Shown: positions 36,053 through 45,394 of the stretch, piece by piece
How the letters are laid out: every line of letters begins with the position of its first letter
Position numbering within the stretch: position 1 is the stretch's first letter
NCBI RefSeq assembly: GCF_002111585.1
Contig: NZ_LUTP01000005.1
Coordinates: forward strand, 62,001 to 126,000
Source: Lonsdalea iberica
GTDB taxonomy: Bacteria; Pseudomonadota; Gammaproteobacteria; Enterobacterales; Enterobacteriaceae
Reading direction: 5' to 3'
DNA: 64,000 nucleotides
Translations under genes and position numbers: made by a program
Notes under the pieces: model-generated
What the model was told of the DNA's origin: nothing
Databases searched by the model: none
Seen by the model: only the letters and a program-made list of their open reading frames with translations

Positions 36053-37114
36053 TTACCAGCCGACGCCCAGACCCAGAGAGTACAGGGTATCGTTGACGTT
36101 GCCCTGAACGCTTTGCGTCCGATTGCGCGCCACCTGCATGCTGACGGAAGACCAGTTGGTGAGCTTGTAGCGCAGACCGGCACCCGCTTTGAAGTACAGC
36201 TTGGTGGTGTTGTCGAAGGAGCGTCCGACTTCGCCCGTGGTGAAGAGCTGCGTTTTCTTACCAGAGAAGTAACGGCTGTAGTCCCATTTCAGCGCACCGG
36301 CGAAGAAATCGTCCTGGCCGTCTTCCTGATAAACGAACTGCTGGCTGCTCACCAGCGCGGTGACAGAGAAGGCGCCCAAATCGTTATCCCAGAACTGATA
36401 ACCCGGACCCGTACCGATCGCGCGGCTGATCTTAATTTCTTCCACCCAGTCGCGTTTGTATTGGTAGCGGCCCTGCCAGAACCAGTTCTCGTCGATGAAT
36501 TTGTCCAGCGCATATTCGCCTCCGACGTTTTTGGTGCTGTCGACGTCGTCTTCCTCGGCCATGTGGTAGCCCGCATCCAAGTTATGACGCCACGTACCGT
36601 GCAGGAGTTTGGTGCTCAACACCACATCGTGATTGTTGGTGGTCGTCGAGCTTTTCTTGTGTGAAAAGCCGGCATCAATGTTGCCTTTCCAAGAGAGGTC
36701 CTGCACCAGGGGCTTAGGAATGATCATAGAGTTGATGTCGCTCAGCGCCAGCGTGCCTTCGTTCGCCGTTCCTGACTGATTGCTGCCCTCGCTCAGCGGC
36801 TTCTGGACCACAATCCCGCGGGTTTCCGCCGGTTTAATGGCCGGGTAGAGCACACCTTCTTCGTACCGGTGGCCCTGAATGACCATCGCGTGGTCGGTCT
36901 GGAAGGTTTTGACTTTATCCCAGGAAACGGACAGCGTATCGGCATAGTCCGTTTTGATAAACAGCTTGCCGCTGTCCAGCAAAGTAATCTGTCCGGTGAC
37001 TTTGTCACCATTGGTGAGCCAGAGGGTATCGGCGGCGTAACTGGTGGAAACACCCGCGACAGTCAGGCCGACGTACAGGCCGAGAGTGGATAGTGCAAAT
37101 TTGGAATATGTCAT
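36053..37114 (-). CDS. DUF481 outer-membrane protein with N-terminal small-barrel domain
   Basis: A 353-residue exported protein (signal peptide to about SYAAD). Residues from about 130 to the end match the DUF481 family of outer-membrane beta-barrels: alternating aromatic strands (NLDAGYHMAEED, DENWFWQGRYQYKRDW), finishing LGLGVGW. E. coli YdiY is about 250 residues; this one has an extra N-terminal segment (LTNGDKVTGQITLLDSGKLF) that looks like a small SH3/Sm-type barrel. The start at 37114 gives a proper signal peptide. Function unknown; a GTT-loop hairpin (CCGGTT/AACCGG) lies in its leader at 37181-37195. Confidence 0.8.
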   Translation of the reverse strand: MTYSKFALSTLGLYVGLTVAGVSTSYAADTLWLTNGDKVTGQITLLDSGKLFIKTDYADTLSVSWDKVKTFQTDHAMVIQGHRYEEGVLYPAIKPAETRGIVVQKPLSEGSNQSGTANEGTLALSDINSMIIPKPLVQDLSWKGNIDAGFSHKKSSTTTNNHDVVLSTKLLHGTWRHNLDAGYHMAEEDDVDSTKNVGGEYALDKFIDENWFWQGRYQYKRDWVEEIKISRAIGTGPGYQFWDNDLGAFSVTALVSSQQFVYQEDGQDDFFAGALKWDYSRYFSGKKTQLFTTGEVGRSFDNTTKLYFKAGAGLRYKLTNWSSVSMQVARNRTQSVQGNVNDTLYSLGLGVGW

Positions 37115-37336
37115 GTTGTGAGATAAACAAATGGTGACTGAAGGTGAAAGACGTCCTTGAGACGTTCGGCCGTTAGAACACCGGTTGTTAACCGGCGCCG
37201 CAAACATTAACAGGAAACGAGCCGTGTCTCTAGGCATAAGTAAGTATCAATTAGAATGTAAATCGTTATAACCGAGGTCATTAATGATTTACCGATATAA
37301 TCGTGTGGAAAGCCCATGCTTCCCACGGCGAAACGA

Positions 37337-38608
37337 TTAAGCTGCGCTGCTCGACTCAGTGAGTCGACGGTTCAGAAAGCGGTTTGTCAGCGCATTACGT
37401 ATCCGCACCACAACCTGTTCCTGAAATATGACGCACAGCGCCACCGTCGTTAATAGGAAAATGCCGTAACCGGTCATCGAAAGCTGTACTTGACCCGCCG
37501 TAGTCACGCACTGAGACCAGTTGCCGAAGCAGCTTATGGGGTTGGCCCGGACCAGCTGTTCGAGCGTGCGGTAAAGATTAAATAATGGTACATGCAGCGC
37601 AAAGATAGACAACGACGCGGCACCCAGTCGCGGGGACCATTTCCTGATCATCTCGCTGCCAGGGTCGCGGGCTTGCGCCGACAGACAGACTAGCAGGACC
37701 TGCGAGGGCAGTAAAAGTCCGTTGTGCAGCAGGAAATACCAGTGCGCTCTGCCACGGGTAAACAGAACGGTGGCGATGACGAAACAGACCACAATAAAAG
37801 CCACCAGCCCTCTGCGCTGCCGCGCTGTTAACGCGGGGACGACACCGTCTTTGTACTGTCGAAAAATCGCATAACCGAGGATCCCCGCCAGAAACTCGGG
37901 CAGCCGGAAAATTGGGCCGCGTTGCAGCAGACCGGTATACGGCATGCCGTAGAGTTTGTGCCAGACCACCCATACTGCAGGCAAAAGATAGAGTACGAAG
38001 ATGAACGCCAGCCAACGGCGCGGGTAGTGGCTATTCATCAGACGGGGCGCCAGCAACGGAAACAGCAGATAGAAGAAGAACAGGGTGGATAGCGACCACA
38101 ACGGCGCATTAAAGGTTAGAAAATAAGGGTTCCACGCCTGTAGTAATAACAGTTGTAACAGGCTGTTGAACGTGAGTTGGGCGTTATCCATATAGTGACG
38201 CAGCGTGGCCGGATCGACTCCGGGCTGGTTACTGTCATAAATCACGAACCGCGCGCTGGCGACCTGACCTTCCGGTGGAATCGCCAGCCACTGCATCAAC
38301 ATGACGACCAAAATTGAGCTGATAAGGCCGATGATGTGAATGGGGTAGAGATTGAATAGACGCTTAGCCATAAATCGTCGGGCCGGTTCACGTAGCTGAC
38401 CGTCCCGAATATACACGTGGGCGAGTAAAAAGCCGGACAACACAAAGAAGGTGCTGGTCGCAAAGAACCCCATACTGGTCAATTCATCCAGAAACGGGAT
38501 GTTGAATCGCTGAGGGTAGACGTGCAGCGTGTGGTAGACCATAACGTAACATCCCAGCAGAAAACGGAGCCATTCGAGTCCGATAAACCGCTCTTTACTG
38601 ACTTTCAT
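37337..38608 (-). CDS. Acyltransferase-3 family membrane protein (OafA-like)
   Basis: A 423-residue multi-span membrane acyltransferase. It has the family opening FIGLEWLRFLLGCYVMVYH with the expected active-site histidine, and STFFVLSGFLLAHVYIRD near 52-70. Family members O-acetylate or O-succinylate surface polysaccharides or periplasmic glucans. There is no glycan cluster beside it, so the acceptor is unknown. It is a single gene with a 450-base upstream region. Confidence 0.85.
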   Translation of the reverse strand: MKVSKERFIGLEWLRFLLGCYVMVYHTLHVYPQRFNIPFLDELTSMGFFATSTFFVLSGFLLAHVYIRDGQLREPARRFMAKRLFNLYPIHIIGLISSILVVMLMQWLAIPPEGQVASARFVIYDSNQPGVDPATLRHYMDNAQLTFNSLLQLLLLQAWNPYFLTFNAPLWSLSTLFFFYLLFPLLAPRLMNSHYPRRWLAFIFVLYLLPAVWVVWHKLYGMPYTGLLQRGPIFRLPEFLAGILGYAIFRQYKDGVVPALTARQRRGLVAFIVVCFVIATVLFTRGRAHWYFLLHNGLLLPSQVLLVCLSAQARDPGSEMIRKWSPRLGAASLSIFALHVPLFNLYRTLEQLVRANPISCFGNWSQCVTTAGQVQLSMTGYGIFLLTTVALCVIFQEQVVVRIRNALTNRFLNRRLTESSSAA

Positions 38609-39059
38609 CTCTATCCTCCGTATGCCTGGCTGCCAGGTTTTAATCAGTACAATTGACTCAGTTTAGGAAAAGAATGCGGAAATATATGTAGGAATCGGGC
38701 GATAAATGCTTTGGATACAACGCTAAGCATCCTTATCACCGTGGTTGAGACGTTACAGCTAAAAGGGATTGCGCGGGTGAATGACACCTGACTGCTTGGA
38801 CGCTATTAACCAATAAAAAGGCATTTCGGTCTAGTCGTTTATTTGTGATGGTATGTAACTTTTCCGCCTGTTCCGGCGACGTGAAGTCCTTGGAAAACAG
38901 AGGGCGGTCAACAAACCAGCAGTCGGATGTATTGGGCGGTACAACGTGAAATTTTGACTATACTTAACCTCGGTTTCGAATTGCGATGGTTAATCAACCA
39001 TTACGCTGCGATCCTTTTTAATGGGCAAACAGGTCAGTCACTAACTAGATGAGGTAGGT
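38609..39059. other. Divergent intergenic region before the GlsB-type gene
   Basis: A 451-base divergent region between the acyltransferase and the GlsB-type gene. Apart from the promoter listed at 38958, I see no gene. The segment 38700-38920 has no clear repeats. Confidence 0.4.
38958..38967 (+). promoter_or_regulatory. RpoS-type extended -10 of the GlsB-type gene
   Basis: CTATACTTAA matches the sigma-S extended -10 consensus CTAYACTTAA, about 100 bases before the start codon. Genes of this family are known RpoS-dependent stress genes. Confidence 0.6.
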
Positions 39060-39308
39060 ATGGGCATTCTTTCATGGGTTATCTTCGGTTTGATCGCGGG
39101 TTTCCTCGCCAAGTGGATCATGCCGGGAAATGATGGCGGCGGTTTCTTCATGACGGTACTGCTGGGCGTAATCGGCGCGGTTGTCGGCGGGTATATCAGT
39201 ACCTTCTTCGGCTATGGCCGCGTAGACGGTTTCAATTTCGGCAGCTTCATCGTGGCTGTTATCGGTTCACTGGTGGTGCTTTGGATCTATCGTAAAATCC
39301 GCAGTTAG
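39060..39308 (+). CDS. GlsB/YeaQ/YmgE family stress membrane protein
   Basis: An 82-residue inner-membrane protein with three spans and glycine-rich turns (GLIAGFLAKWIMPG, GVIGAVVGGYISTFFGYG). It belongs to the transglycosylase-associated-protein family, small membrane proteins induced in stationary phase and by stress. The start has GAGGTAGG upstream. A CTATACTTAA promoter supports RpoS control. Molecular function is unknown. Confidence 0.9.
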   Translation: MGILSWVIFGLIAGFLAKWIMPGNDGGGFFMTVLLGVIGAVVGGYISTFFGYGRVDGFNFGSFIVAVIGSLVVLWIYRKIRS

Positions 39309-39322
39309 CCTATAGCGATCGT

Positions 39323-39347
39323 TGTCCGCATCTGACAGGTGCGGACA
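39323..39347 (+). terminator. Hairpin after the GlsB-type gene
   Basis: TGTCCGCA-N9-TGCGGACA is a perfect 8-bp stem 15 bases after the stop codon. The following sequence is TAAAATAA rather than a T-run, so it may work as a weak terminator. Confidence 0.5.
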
Positions 39348-39724
39348 TAAAATAACCTCTGTACCTTTATTCCCCCTCCTTTATTTCTTATTGTTATCGC
39401 TGTCGACATCCTCATTTACTTTTGTTACTTAAATTTATTATTTATTTTTACTAGAATAACCGTTTCAGCGGCAATGTTCTCTTCACCCCCCGCGGACTCA
39501 CGAATCTCGGCGGCATGCTTCTTTTTTTTGTCATCCTGCGGGACTCGAAAGTATTTATCATTTCATTAACAATGGCGTGTCGATAATTGATGTTCGTCAT
39601 AATATTCATATCAATCGCGATAGAACCAGTCAGGTTAAGTTGTTTCAAATCAATTTAGCCTGCATGCCTCGGTGATAGGATTGCCGTTAGTTAACATTTA
39701 AAATCAATGGATATGGTGAAAAAT
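39348..39724. other. AT-rich upstream region of the alcohol dehydrogenase gene
   Basis: About 375 bases, markedly AT-rich at 39360-39450. A 65-codon minus-strand frame exists at 39451-39648, but I recognise no family and see no ribosome-binding site, so I do not call it. It presumably holds the adh promoter; no specific site is convincing. Confidence 0.35.
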
Positions 39725-40873
39725 ATGAGTAGCGCATTTTATATTCCGGCAGTAAACCTGATGGGCGAAGGCTCTTTGCAGGAAGCGGCTAAGCAGATTC
39801 AGACACAGGGCTTCAAACGCGCGCTGATTGTGACCGATAGCGTACTGAACAAGATCGGCGTGGTCGCCACGGTGCAGACTTTGTTGAATGAACATCAGGT
39901 TTTCAGCGCTGTTTATGATGGCGTGCAACCTAACCCGACGGTCAAAAACGTGGACGAAGGACTGAGCTTGCTTAAGTCCAACGACTGCGACTGCATCGTT
40001 TCTCTGGGCGGTGGCTCCTCACATGACTGTGCAAAGGGGATTGCGTTGCTGGCGACCAACGGCGGCCAAATTGCAGATTACGAAGGGGTCGATAAATCAC
40101 ATCGTCCGCAGCTGGCGCTGTTTGGCATTAACACCACAGCGGGTACTGCTTCCGAAATGACACGCTTCTGCATCATTACTGATGAAGTGCGCCACGTGAA
40201 AATGGCTATCGTCGATCAAAACGTCACTCCGCTCATGTCCATCAACGATCCTGCACTGATGGTCGGCATGCCGGCGTCTCTGACGGCGGCAACCGGTATG
40301 GATGCGTTAACGCATGCGATTGAAGCCTACGTATCAACAGCCGCAGATCCGATCACGGATGCCGTCGCAATCAAAGCCATCGAGCTGATTCGCGACCATT
40401 TGAGCAACGCGGTACACGACGGTAAAAATATGGAAGCGCGTGAACAAATGGCCTATGCGCAATTCATGGCGGGGATGGCCTTTAACAACGCCTCTCTGGG
40501 TTATGTGCATGCGATGGCTCACCAACTGGGCGGCTTCTACAATCTGCCTCACGGGGTCTGCAACGCCGTACTGCTGCCGCATGTCGTGCGTTATAACGCC
40601 GCCGTTGCCGCCGCTCGCCTGAAAGACGTGGCGAAAGCCCTGGGCGTTGACGTCACCACCCTGAGCGACGCGGATGCAGCCGAAGCGGCGATTGCGGCTA
40701 TCGTCAAGCTGTCCAGCGACATTGGCATTCCTAACGGCCTGAAAGAGCTGGGCGTCAAAGAAGAAGACTTCAATACGCTGGCGGACAACGCCCTGAAAGA
40801 TGCTTGCAGCCTGACCAACCCGAGACAGGGTACGCACGCTGACATCGTCTCCGTGTTTGCGGCCGCGATGTAA
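39725..40873 (+). CDS. Iron-containing alcohol dehydrogenase (YiaY/AdhB-like)
   Basis: A 382-residue group III, iron-dependent NAD alcohol dehydrogenase. It is very similar to E. coli YiaY and Zymomonas Adh[17 protein letters not shown] for cofactor binding, [15 protein letters not shown], and the metal-binding block [11 protein letters not shown] plus [24 protein letters not shown]. It likely interconverts ethanol or another primary alcohol and its aldehyde. The start [14 protein letters not shown] at 39725 matches the family; an ATG at 39707 would add six residues. It is a single gene with a strong terminator. Confidence 0.9.
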   Translation: MSSAFYIPAVNLMGEGSLQEAAKQIQTQGFKRALIVTDSVLNKIGVVATVQTLLNEHQVFSAVYDGVQPNPTVKNVDEGLSLLKSNDCDCIVSLGGGSSHDCAKGIALLATNGGQIADYEGVDKSHRPQLALFGINTTAGTASEMTRFCIITDEVRHVKMAIVDQNVTPLMSINDPALMVGMPASLTAATGMDALTHAIEAYVSTAADPITDAVAIKAIELIRDHLSNAVHDGKNMEAREQMAYAQFMAGMAFNNASLGYVHAMAHQLGGFYNLPHGVCNAVLLPHVVRYNAAVAAARLKDVAKALGVDVTTLSDADAAEAAIAAIVKLSSDIGIPNGLKELGVKEEDFNTLADNALKDACSLTNPRQGTHADIVSVFAAAM

Positions 40874-40898
40874 TTCGTCCGGGTTTCATACACTCTTG

Positions 40899-40923
40899 AG
40901 GGCGGCGTGAGCTGCCCTTTTTT
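40899..40923 (+). terminator. Terminator of the alcohol dehydrogenase gene
   Basis: AGGGCGGC-gtga-GCTGCCCT: an 8-bp stem with one G-T pair and a 4-base loop, followed by a run of Ts, 25 bases after the stop codon. Confidence 0.8.
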
Positions 40924-41098
40924 ATGCCCGAAGCATGACGACAATAAAGCGGCGGGTTGTCTACCCCGCCTGGGAATGGCCTGAGAAGCGTTATTGGTCG
41001 CGACACGCCCACGAATGCCGCGCCGGACTGGCGCGTAAATAGCCGCGGCAGTCCGACTGCGTGCACTCAAGACGTTTTCGAGGTGTGGATAAGGGCAA

Positions 41099-42193
41099 TT
41101 AATGTGTGGTGATCACATCTAACGCCCGCAGATTTTCCGGCATCCAGGAGAGTTTTACCCCGGTGCCGACCTTCCAGGACGGATCCACATCACTAGCCGG
41201 TAGTTTGACCATAAACTGAGATTGCCCCGCGACGTCGGTCATCATCCGTACGTGGTCGCCCAGATAGATAAACTGACTGATACGCGCATTGACCTGCTGC
41301 GCGCCGGGTTGAAGATGTTCGGCGTTGATTTTGATCCGTTCGGGGCGGATGCACACCGAGATGGTTTTGCCTGGCGAACTGGGGCGGACCTTCAGCGCTT
41401 TCAGCTCGGTGCCATCTCCCAGCGTCACGTTGTAATAGTCGCCGTCGCTGCCTGACTGCGTGCCGATCAACGTGTTGTTCTCGCCGATAAACTGCGCCAC
41501 GAACGCATTTTGCGGGCGTTCGTAGATATCGTTGGGGCTGTCCATTTGCTGGATGATGCCGTCATTAAATACCGCTACCCGGTCGGACATCGTCATCGCT
41601 TCGCTCTGATCGTGAGTCACATAAACCACCGTCAGTTCCAATGCGCGATGTAGCTCTTTGATCTCTAATTGCATATGCTCGCGCAGCTGTTTATCGAGCG
41701 CCCCTAGAGGTTCATCCATCAGCACCAAACGCGGCTCAAACACCAACGCGCGCGCCAGCGCCACGCGCTGCTGTTGTCCGCCGGACATCTGTGCTGGATA
41801 GCGGTCGGCAAGACTGGTCAGTTTTACGCGATCCAGCACGCGGTCGACTTTCTCTTTGATGTCACTGCGATTCAGACGGCGGATGGAGAGCGGAAAGGCC
41901 AGGTTTTCCGCCACGGTCATATGCGGAAACAGGGCGTAGTTTTGAAATACCATGCCGATGCCGCGTTGATGCGCGGGCTGATTATGTAGCGGGGTATCGC
42001 GTAACAGTATTTCTCCCTGCGTCGGGGTTTCAAACCCGGCCAGCATCATCAAACTGGTGGTCTTACCCGAGCCGGACGGGCCGAGCATCGTCAGAAATTC
42101 GCCTTCCTGAATATCCAGATTCAGGTTCTTGACGACCAGACGATCGCCATCGTAGGTCTTTTGAATATTTTTGAAGCTGACAAAGTTTTTCAT
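41099..42193 (-). CDS. ABC transporter ATPase, polyamine/GABA type (PotA-like)
   Basis: A 364-residue ATPase of the PotA/UgpC group. Walker A GPSGSGKTT at 38-46, Q-loop MVFQNYALFPHMT, signature MSGGQQQR, Walker B LVLMDEPLGALD, and a C-terminal TOBE domain (SVCIRPERIKIN). It is the missing ATPase for the binding-protein/permease genes at 47.2-50.3 kb, which carry none, though it lies 5 kb away on the other strand. A sigma-54-like promoter and an NtrC-like dyad lie upstream. Confidence 0.87.
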   Translation of the reverse strand: MKNFVSFKNIQKTYDGDRLVVKNLNLDIQEGEFLTMLGPSGSGKTTSLMMLAGFETPTQGEILLRDTPLHNQPAHQRGIGMVFQNYALFPHMTVAENLAFPLSIRRLNRSDIKEKVDRVLDRVKLTSLADRYPAQMSGGQQQRVALARALVFEPRLVLMDEPLGALDKQLREHMQLEIKELHRALELTVVYVTHDQSEAMTMSDRVAVFNDGIIQQMDSPNDIYERPQNAFVAQFIGENNTLIGTQSGSDGDYYNVTLGDGTELKALKVRPSSPGKTISVCIRPERIKINAEHLQPGAQQVNARISQFIYLGDHVRMMTDVAGQSQFMVKLPASDVDPSWKVGTGVKLSWMPENLRALDVITTH

Positions 42194-42231
42194 TACGCCA
42201 CTCTCTCACTGTGTCTGTATTCAACGAGATA

Positions 42232-42247
42232 TGCATAAATCATGCCC
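42232..42247 (-). promoter_or_regulatory. Candidate sigma-54 promoter of the PotA-like ATPase gene
   Basis: On the minus strand GGGCATGATTTATGCA has GG and GC separated by exactly 10 bases and matches the -24/-12 consensus TGGCACG-N4-TTGCW in most positions. The predicted start of transcription is about 28 bases before the ATG. Confidence 0.5.
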
Positions 42248-42468
42248 GCTTAAAAATCGAGGGTGAAGACGAGAGAGTGTCGTCGGGAGGCACTGCGCGT
42301 TGGGCCGCGGTCAGGACGGTTATCTTATGGTCACCACGCGGGAAATAATTCTGCGGCGTGGTTATATTCACTGGCGAATGACTGGGCATGTTGAACGGTT
42401 TTTCGACATAGCAAGCGAGAGATCAAAAAAAGCGATGCCTCAAAATGGTGAGGTCACGGGTGGGGAAA

Positions 42469-42485
42469 GGCACCAAAATAGTGCC
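42469..42485. promoter_or_regulatory. NtrC-like dyad upstream of the PotA-like gene
   Basis: GGCACCAAAATAGTGCC is a 17-bp dyad with the same GCAC-N7-GTGC geometry as the NtrC sites at glnA. It lies about 250 bases upstream of the predicted sigma-54 start. The intergenic span 42194-42498 shows nothing else clear. Confidence 0.5.
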
Positions 42486-42498
42486 TCCAGCCTCGCCA

Positions 42499-43992
42499 TC
42501 AAGCCTGCTTTGAAAGTGTGCGCATCTCCTTCAAACAGCTCACGACCACGGCGAACGCCCGCGCCATATCTTCCTCGTTAACGCAGGCGTACCCCAGCAG
42601 CAGCCCGCGCTGGGGGCGAGGGTGGAGGTAGTAGCTGGAAAGGGGTTTCACCATGACGCCGCGCTGAATGATGCGGCTGCTCAGCAGCACGTCGTCTGTC
42701 GCCTCGGGCAGCCGTAGAATCAGGTGCAGGCCCGCGTTGCTGTTATAGCCCAGATAGTCTTCGCCCAGATGTTCTACGATCAACTCGCTAAGCAATGCCC
42801 GGCGGCGGCCGTACAACAGGCGCATCCGGCGTATATGCGCGGCATAGTGGCCCTCGCGTAGAAACTGGCTCAGGGTCAGTTGCGTCAGCATGTGACCGCC
42901 GCGGTAGAGCTCGTCGTGACCGGTTTTAAGCTCTCGCGCCAGATGCATCGGCAGCACCATGTAACTCACCCGCAGACCCGGATAGAGCGTCTTGCTGAAC
43001 GTGCCGATATAAATCACCGGCGGTTGATTCTTCAAGCCGCGCAGCGCCGGGATCGGGCAGCCGGAAAAGCGAAATTCGCTGTCGTAATCGTCCTCGATAA
43101 CCCAGCTGCCGTGCTCCTGCGCCACTGCGAGCAACCGTTGGCGACGCGCCAGGCTCATCACCGCGCCCAGCGGATACTGATGCGACGGCGTAACACAGAT
43201 AAGGCGAGGTATCGACTGAGGCGAGATGGTTTCCGGCGGCACCATGCCTTGCTCATCGACCTCAACGGGCGCAATGCGCAGCCCGTTGATGGTCAGTACG
43301 TTGCGCATCCCCCAGTAGCACGGCTCTTCCAGCCAGGCCAAATCCCCCGGGTTGCACAGCATTTTCGCGAGTAAATCCATCGCCTGATGCGTGCCTTCCG
43401 TGATGAGAATCTGTTCGGGGCGGCACTCCACCGAACGCGCGATACGCAGATAGTCGACTAGCGCCTCTTGGAGTTCGGGGCTGCCGCCTTTCGGCGAATA
43501 GGAAAGCTGTTCCGGCTTCATACGGCGGGTGATGCGCGTTTGCAGCCTGCGCCACAAATCGTGAGGAAAGCAGGTGATATCCGGAATACCCGGCATGAAT
43601 GCGCCCCATTGACGCGCCGACGCGCCGGTATAACCCAGCAGGTTCATTCCGCGTCGCGACAGCTCCTGCATTGCGGGCCTGACGGCGCTTTCGCTGTTGT
43701 CCCGCAGTGGGGGAACGGTGGCGGACGGCAACTGCTTGGTCACATACGTTCCACTGCCGGTACGTGTTTCGATATAGCCCTCCGCCAGCAGTTGCTCGTA
43801 GGCGGCGATGACGGTATTGCGGGACAGCGACAGCTGCTGCGCCAAGTCCCGCGATGAGGGCAGGCGACAGCCGGGAGCGATAGCGCCTTCCAGGATGGCA
43901 AGCCTAATCGCGTCATTCAGCCGTTTGTTCAATGTCCCATCTTGCTGGTTTTCCAATCCCTGCAACAGCAGGTCTGTGAGTAGAGAGCGCAA
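42499..43992 (-). CDS. MocR/GabR-type regulator (GntR HTH fused to aminotransferase fold)
   Basis: A 497-residue regulator: GntR winged helix at about 20-90 (LPSSRDLAQQLSLSRNTVIAAYEQL), then a class I aminotransferase-like domain with the PLP lysine region YIGTFSKTLYPGLR. MocR proteins sense PLP adducts of amines such as GABA. The start is probably TTG at 43992, with AAGGGA six bases upstream, because a TATAAT -10 lies at 44027-44032, inside any longer frame. It is divergent from gabT-gabD, so it likely controls them, as GabR does in Bacillus. Confidence 0.88.
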   Translation of the reverse strand: MRSLLTDLLLQGLENQQDGTLNKRLNDAIRLAILEGAIAPGCRLPSSRDLAQQLSLSRNTVIAAYEQLLAEGYIETRTGSGTYVTKQLPSATVPPLRDNSESAVRPAMQELSRRGMNLLGYTGASARQWGAFMPGIPDITCFPHDLWRRLQTRITRRMKPEQLSYSPKGGSPELQEALVDYLRIARSVECRPEQILITEGTHQAMDLLAKMLCNPGDLAWLEEPCYWGMRNVLTINGLRIAPVEVDEQGMVPPETISPQSIPRLICVTPSHQYPLGAVMSLARRQRLLAVAQEHGSWVIEDDYDSEFRFSGCPIPALRGLKNQPPVIYIGTFSKTLYPGLRVSYMVLPMHLARELKTGHDELYRGGHMLTQLTLSQFLREGHYAAHIRRMRLLYGRRRALLSELIVEHLGEDYLGYNSNAGLHLILRLPEATDDVLLSSRIIQRGVMVKPLSSYYLHPRPQRGLLLGYACVNEEDMARAFAVVVSCLKEMRTLSKQA

Positions 43993-44018
43993 ATTGGATC
44001 CCTTAAATTTTATAAATT

Positions 44019-44057
44019 GGCTCTGGATTATAGAACCATGTAGGCGGTAAATAGCAA
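44019..44057 (-). promoter_or_regulatory. mocR promoter with overlapping dyad
   Basis: On the minus strand TATAAT (44027-44032) is preceded at 19 bases by TTGCTA (44052-44057). The -10 is embedded in GGTTCT-N7-AGAGCC (44019-44037), an imperfect inverted repeat that may be the regulator's own site. Confidence 0.45.
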
Positions 44058-44118
44058 CAACAGACGTCAATCGTCAGCCGCAAGCAATGCGTCAGTCTAT
44101 CGAATCGGAGCAAACAAA

Positions 44119-45384
44119 ATGAAAAACAGCGAACTCAATCAACGTCGTTTGGCGGCGACACCGCGTGGTGTCGGCGTCATGTGTGATTTTTTTGCGGCCA
44201 AGGCGGAAAATGCGACGTTATGGGATGTGGAAGGGAATGAATATATTGACTTTTCTGCGGGTATCGCCGTGCTCAACACCGGTCACCGCCACCCAAAACT
44301 GCTCGCCGCGGTGCGCGAACAGCTAGAATGCTTCACGCATACCGCTTATCAAATCGTGCCTTACGGCAGCTATGTCACCCTCGCGGAGCGCATTAACCAA
44401 CTGGCGCCTATCGACGGCCCAGCTAAAACCACCTTTTTTACTACCGGCGCAGAAGCCGTTGAAAATGCGGTTAAAATTGCACGTGCACACACTAAGCGTC
44501 CGGGGGTTATCGCTTTCGGTGCCGCTTTCCATGGTCGTACGCTACTGACGATGACCCTGACCGGCAAAGTGGCCCCTTATTCAACGGGTTTCGGGCCGTT
44601 CCCCGGATCCATTTTTCATGCGCTCTATCCGAATGAGCATCAGGGCATCAGCGTTGAACAGGCGATAGAAAGTATCGATCGCCTGCTGCATACGGACATT
44701 GCCGCCGATCAGGTTGCGGCCATTATTCTTGAGCCAATCCAAGGCGAAGGCGGCTTCAACGTGGCGCCGCCGGAATTCATCAGCGCGCTGCGTAAATTGT
44801 GCGACCAGCACGGCATGTTGCTGATCGCCGACGAAGTTCAAAGTGGTTTTGCGCGTACCGGCAAAGTGTTCGCCATGGAGTATTACCCGGACAGAGCGGA
44901 TCTGATCACGATGGCGAAAAGTCTCGGCGGCGGTTTCCCAATCTCCGGCGTTGTGGGACGTGCCGACGTGATGGATGCGCCGGGGCCTGGCGGGCTGGGT
45001 GGTACCTACGCCGGTAATCCGCTGGCGGTCGCTTCCGCGCTGGCCGTGCTGGACGTTATCGAAGAAGAGCAACTGTGCCAGCGAGCGCAGAAGCTGGGCG
45101 CTACACTGGTAGAGACGCTGGAGCAGGCCAAAGCGCACTGTCCGGCAATCGTGGATATTCGTGCTCGCGGTTCGATGGTTGCGGTGGAATTCAATGACCC
45201 GCAGACAGGAAAACCGAGCGCGGAAATCACCAAAAAATATCAGAAGGCGGCGCTGGATCAGGGGCTACTGCTGCTGACCTGCGGCGTGCACGGCAACGTC
45301 ATCCGGTTCCTGTATCCACTGACGATTCCCGATGCCCAGTTCAGCCAGGCCCTGGCGCTCCTGTCCCGCGTTCTTTCTCAGTAA
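44119..45384 (+). CDS. gabT: GabT, 4-aminobutyrate aminotransferase
   Basis: A 421-residue class III PLP aminotransferase that converts GABA and 2-oxoglutarate to succinate semialdehyde and glutamate. Visible are the TTGAEAVENAVKIAR cofactor loop, D238 in LIADEVQSGFARTG and the Schiff-base lysine K267 in LITMAKSLGGGFP. The length equals E. coli GabT/PuuE. Start 44119 has GGAG upstream. It is followed by gabD after 10 bases. PuuE is nearly the same enzyme; pairing with gabD and a MocR regulator favours GabT. Confidence 0.92.
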   Translation: MKNSELNQRRLAATPRGVGVMCDFFAAKAENATLWDVEGNEYIDFSAGIAVLNTGHRHPKLLAAVREQLECFTHTAYQIVPYGSYVTLAERINQLAPIDGPAKTTFFTTGAEAVENAVKIARAHTKRPGVIAFGAAFHGRTLLTMTLTGKVAPYSTGFGPFPGSIFHALYPNEHQGISVEQAIESIDRLLHTDIAADQVAAIILEPIQGEGGFNVAPPEFISALRKLCDQHGMLLIADEVQSGFARTGKVFAMEYYPDRADLITMAKSLGGGFPISGVVGRADVMDAPGPGGLGGTYAGNPLAVASALAVLDVIEEEQLCQRAQKLGATLVETLEQAKAHCPAIVDIRARGSMVAVEFNDPQTGKPSAEITKKYQKAALDQGLLLLTCGVHGNVIRFLYPLTIPDAQFSQALALLSRVLSQ

Positions 45385-45394
45385 AGGTGGCTTC

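Noticed and set aside
39451-39648. 65-codon minus-strand ORF upstream of the alcohol dehydrogenase gene
   Set aside because: No ribosome-binding site, no recognisable domain, and it lies in an AT-rich promoter region.
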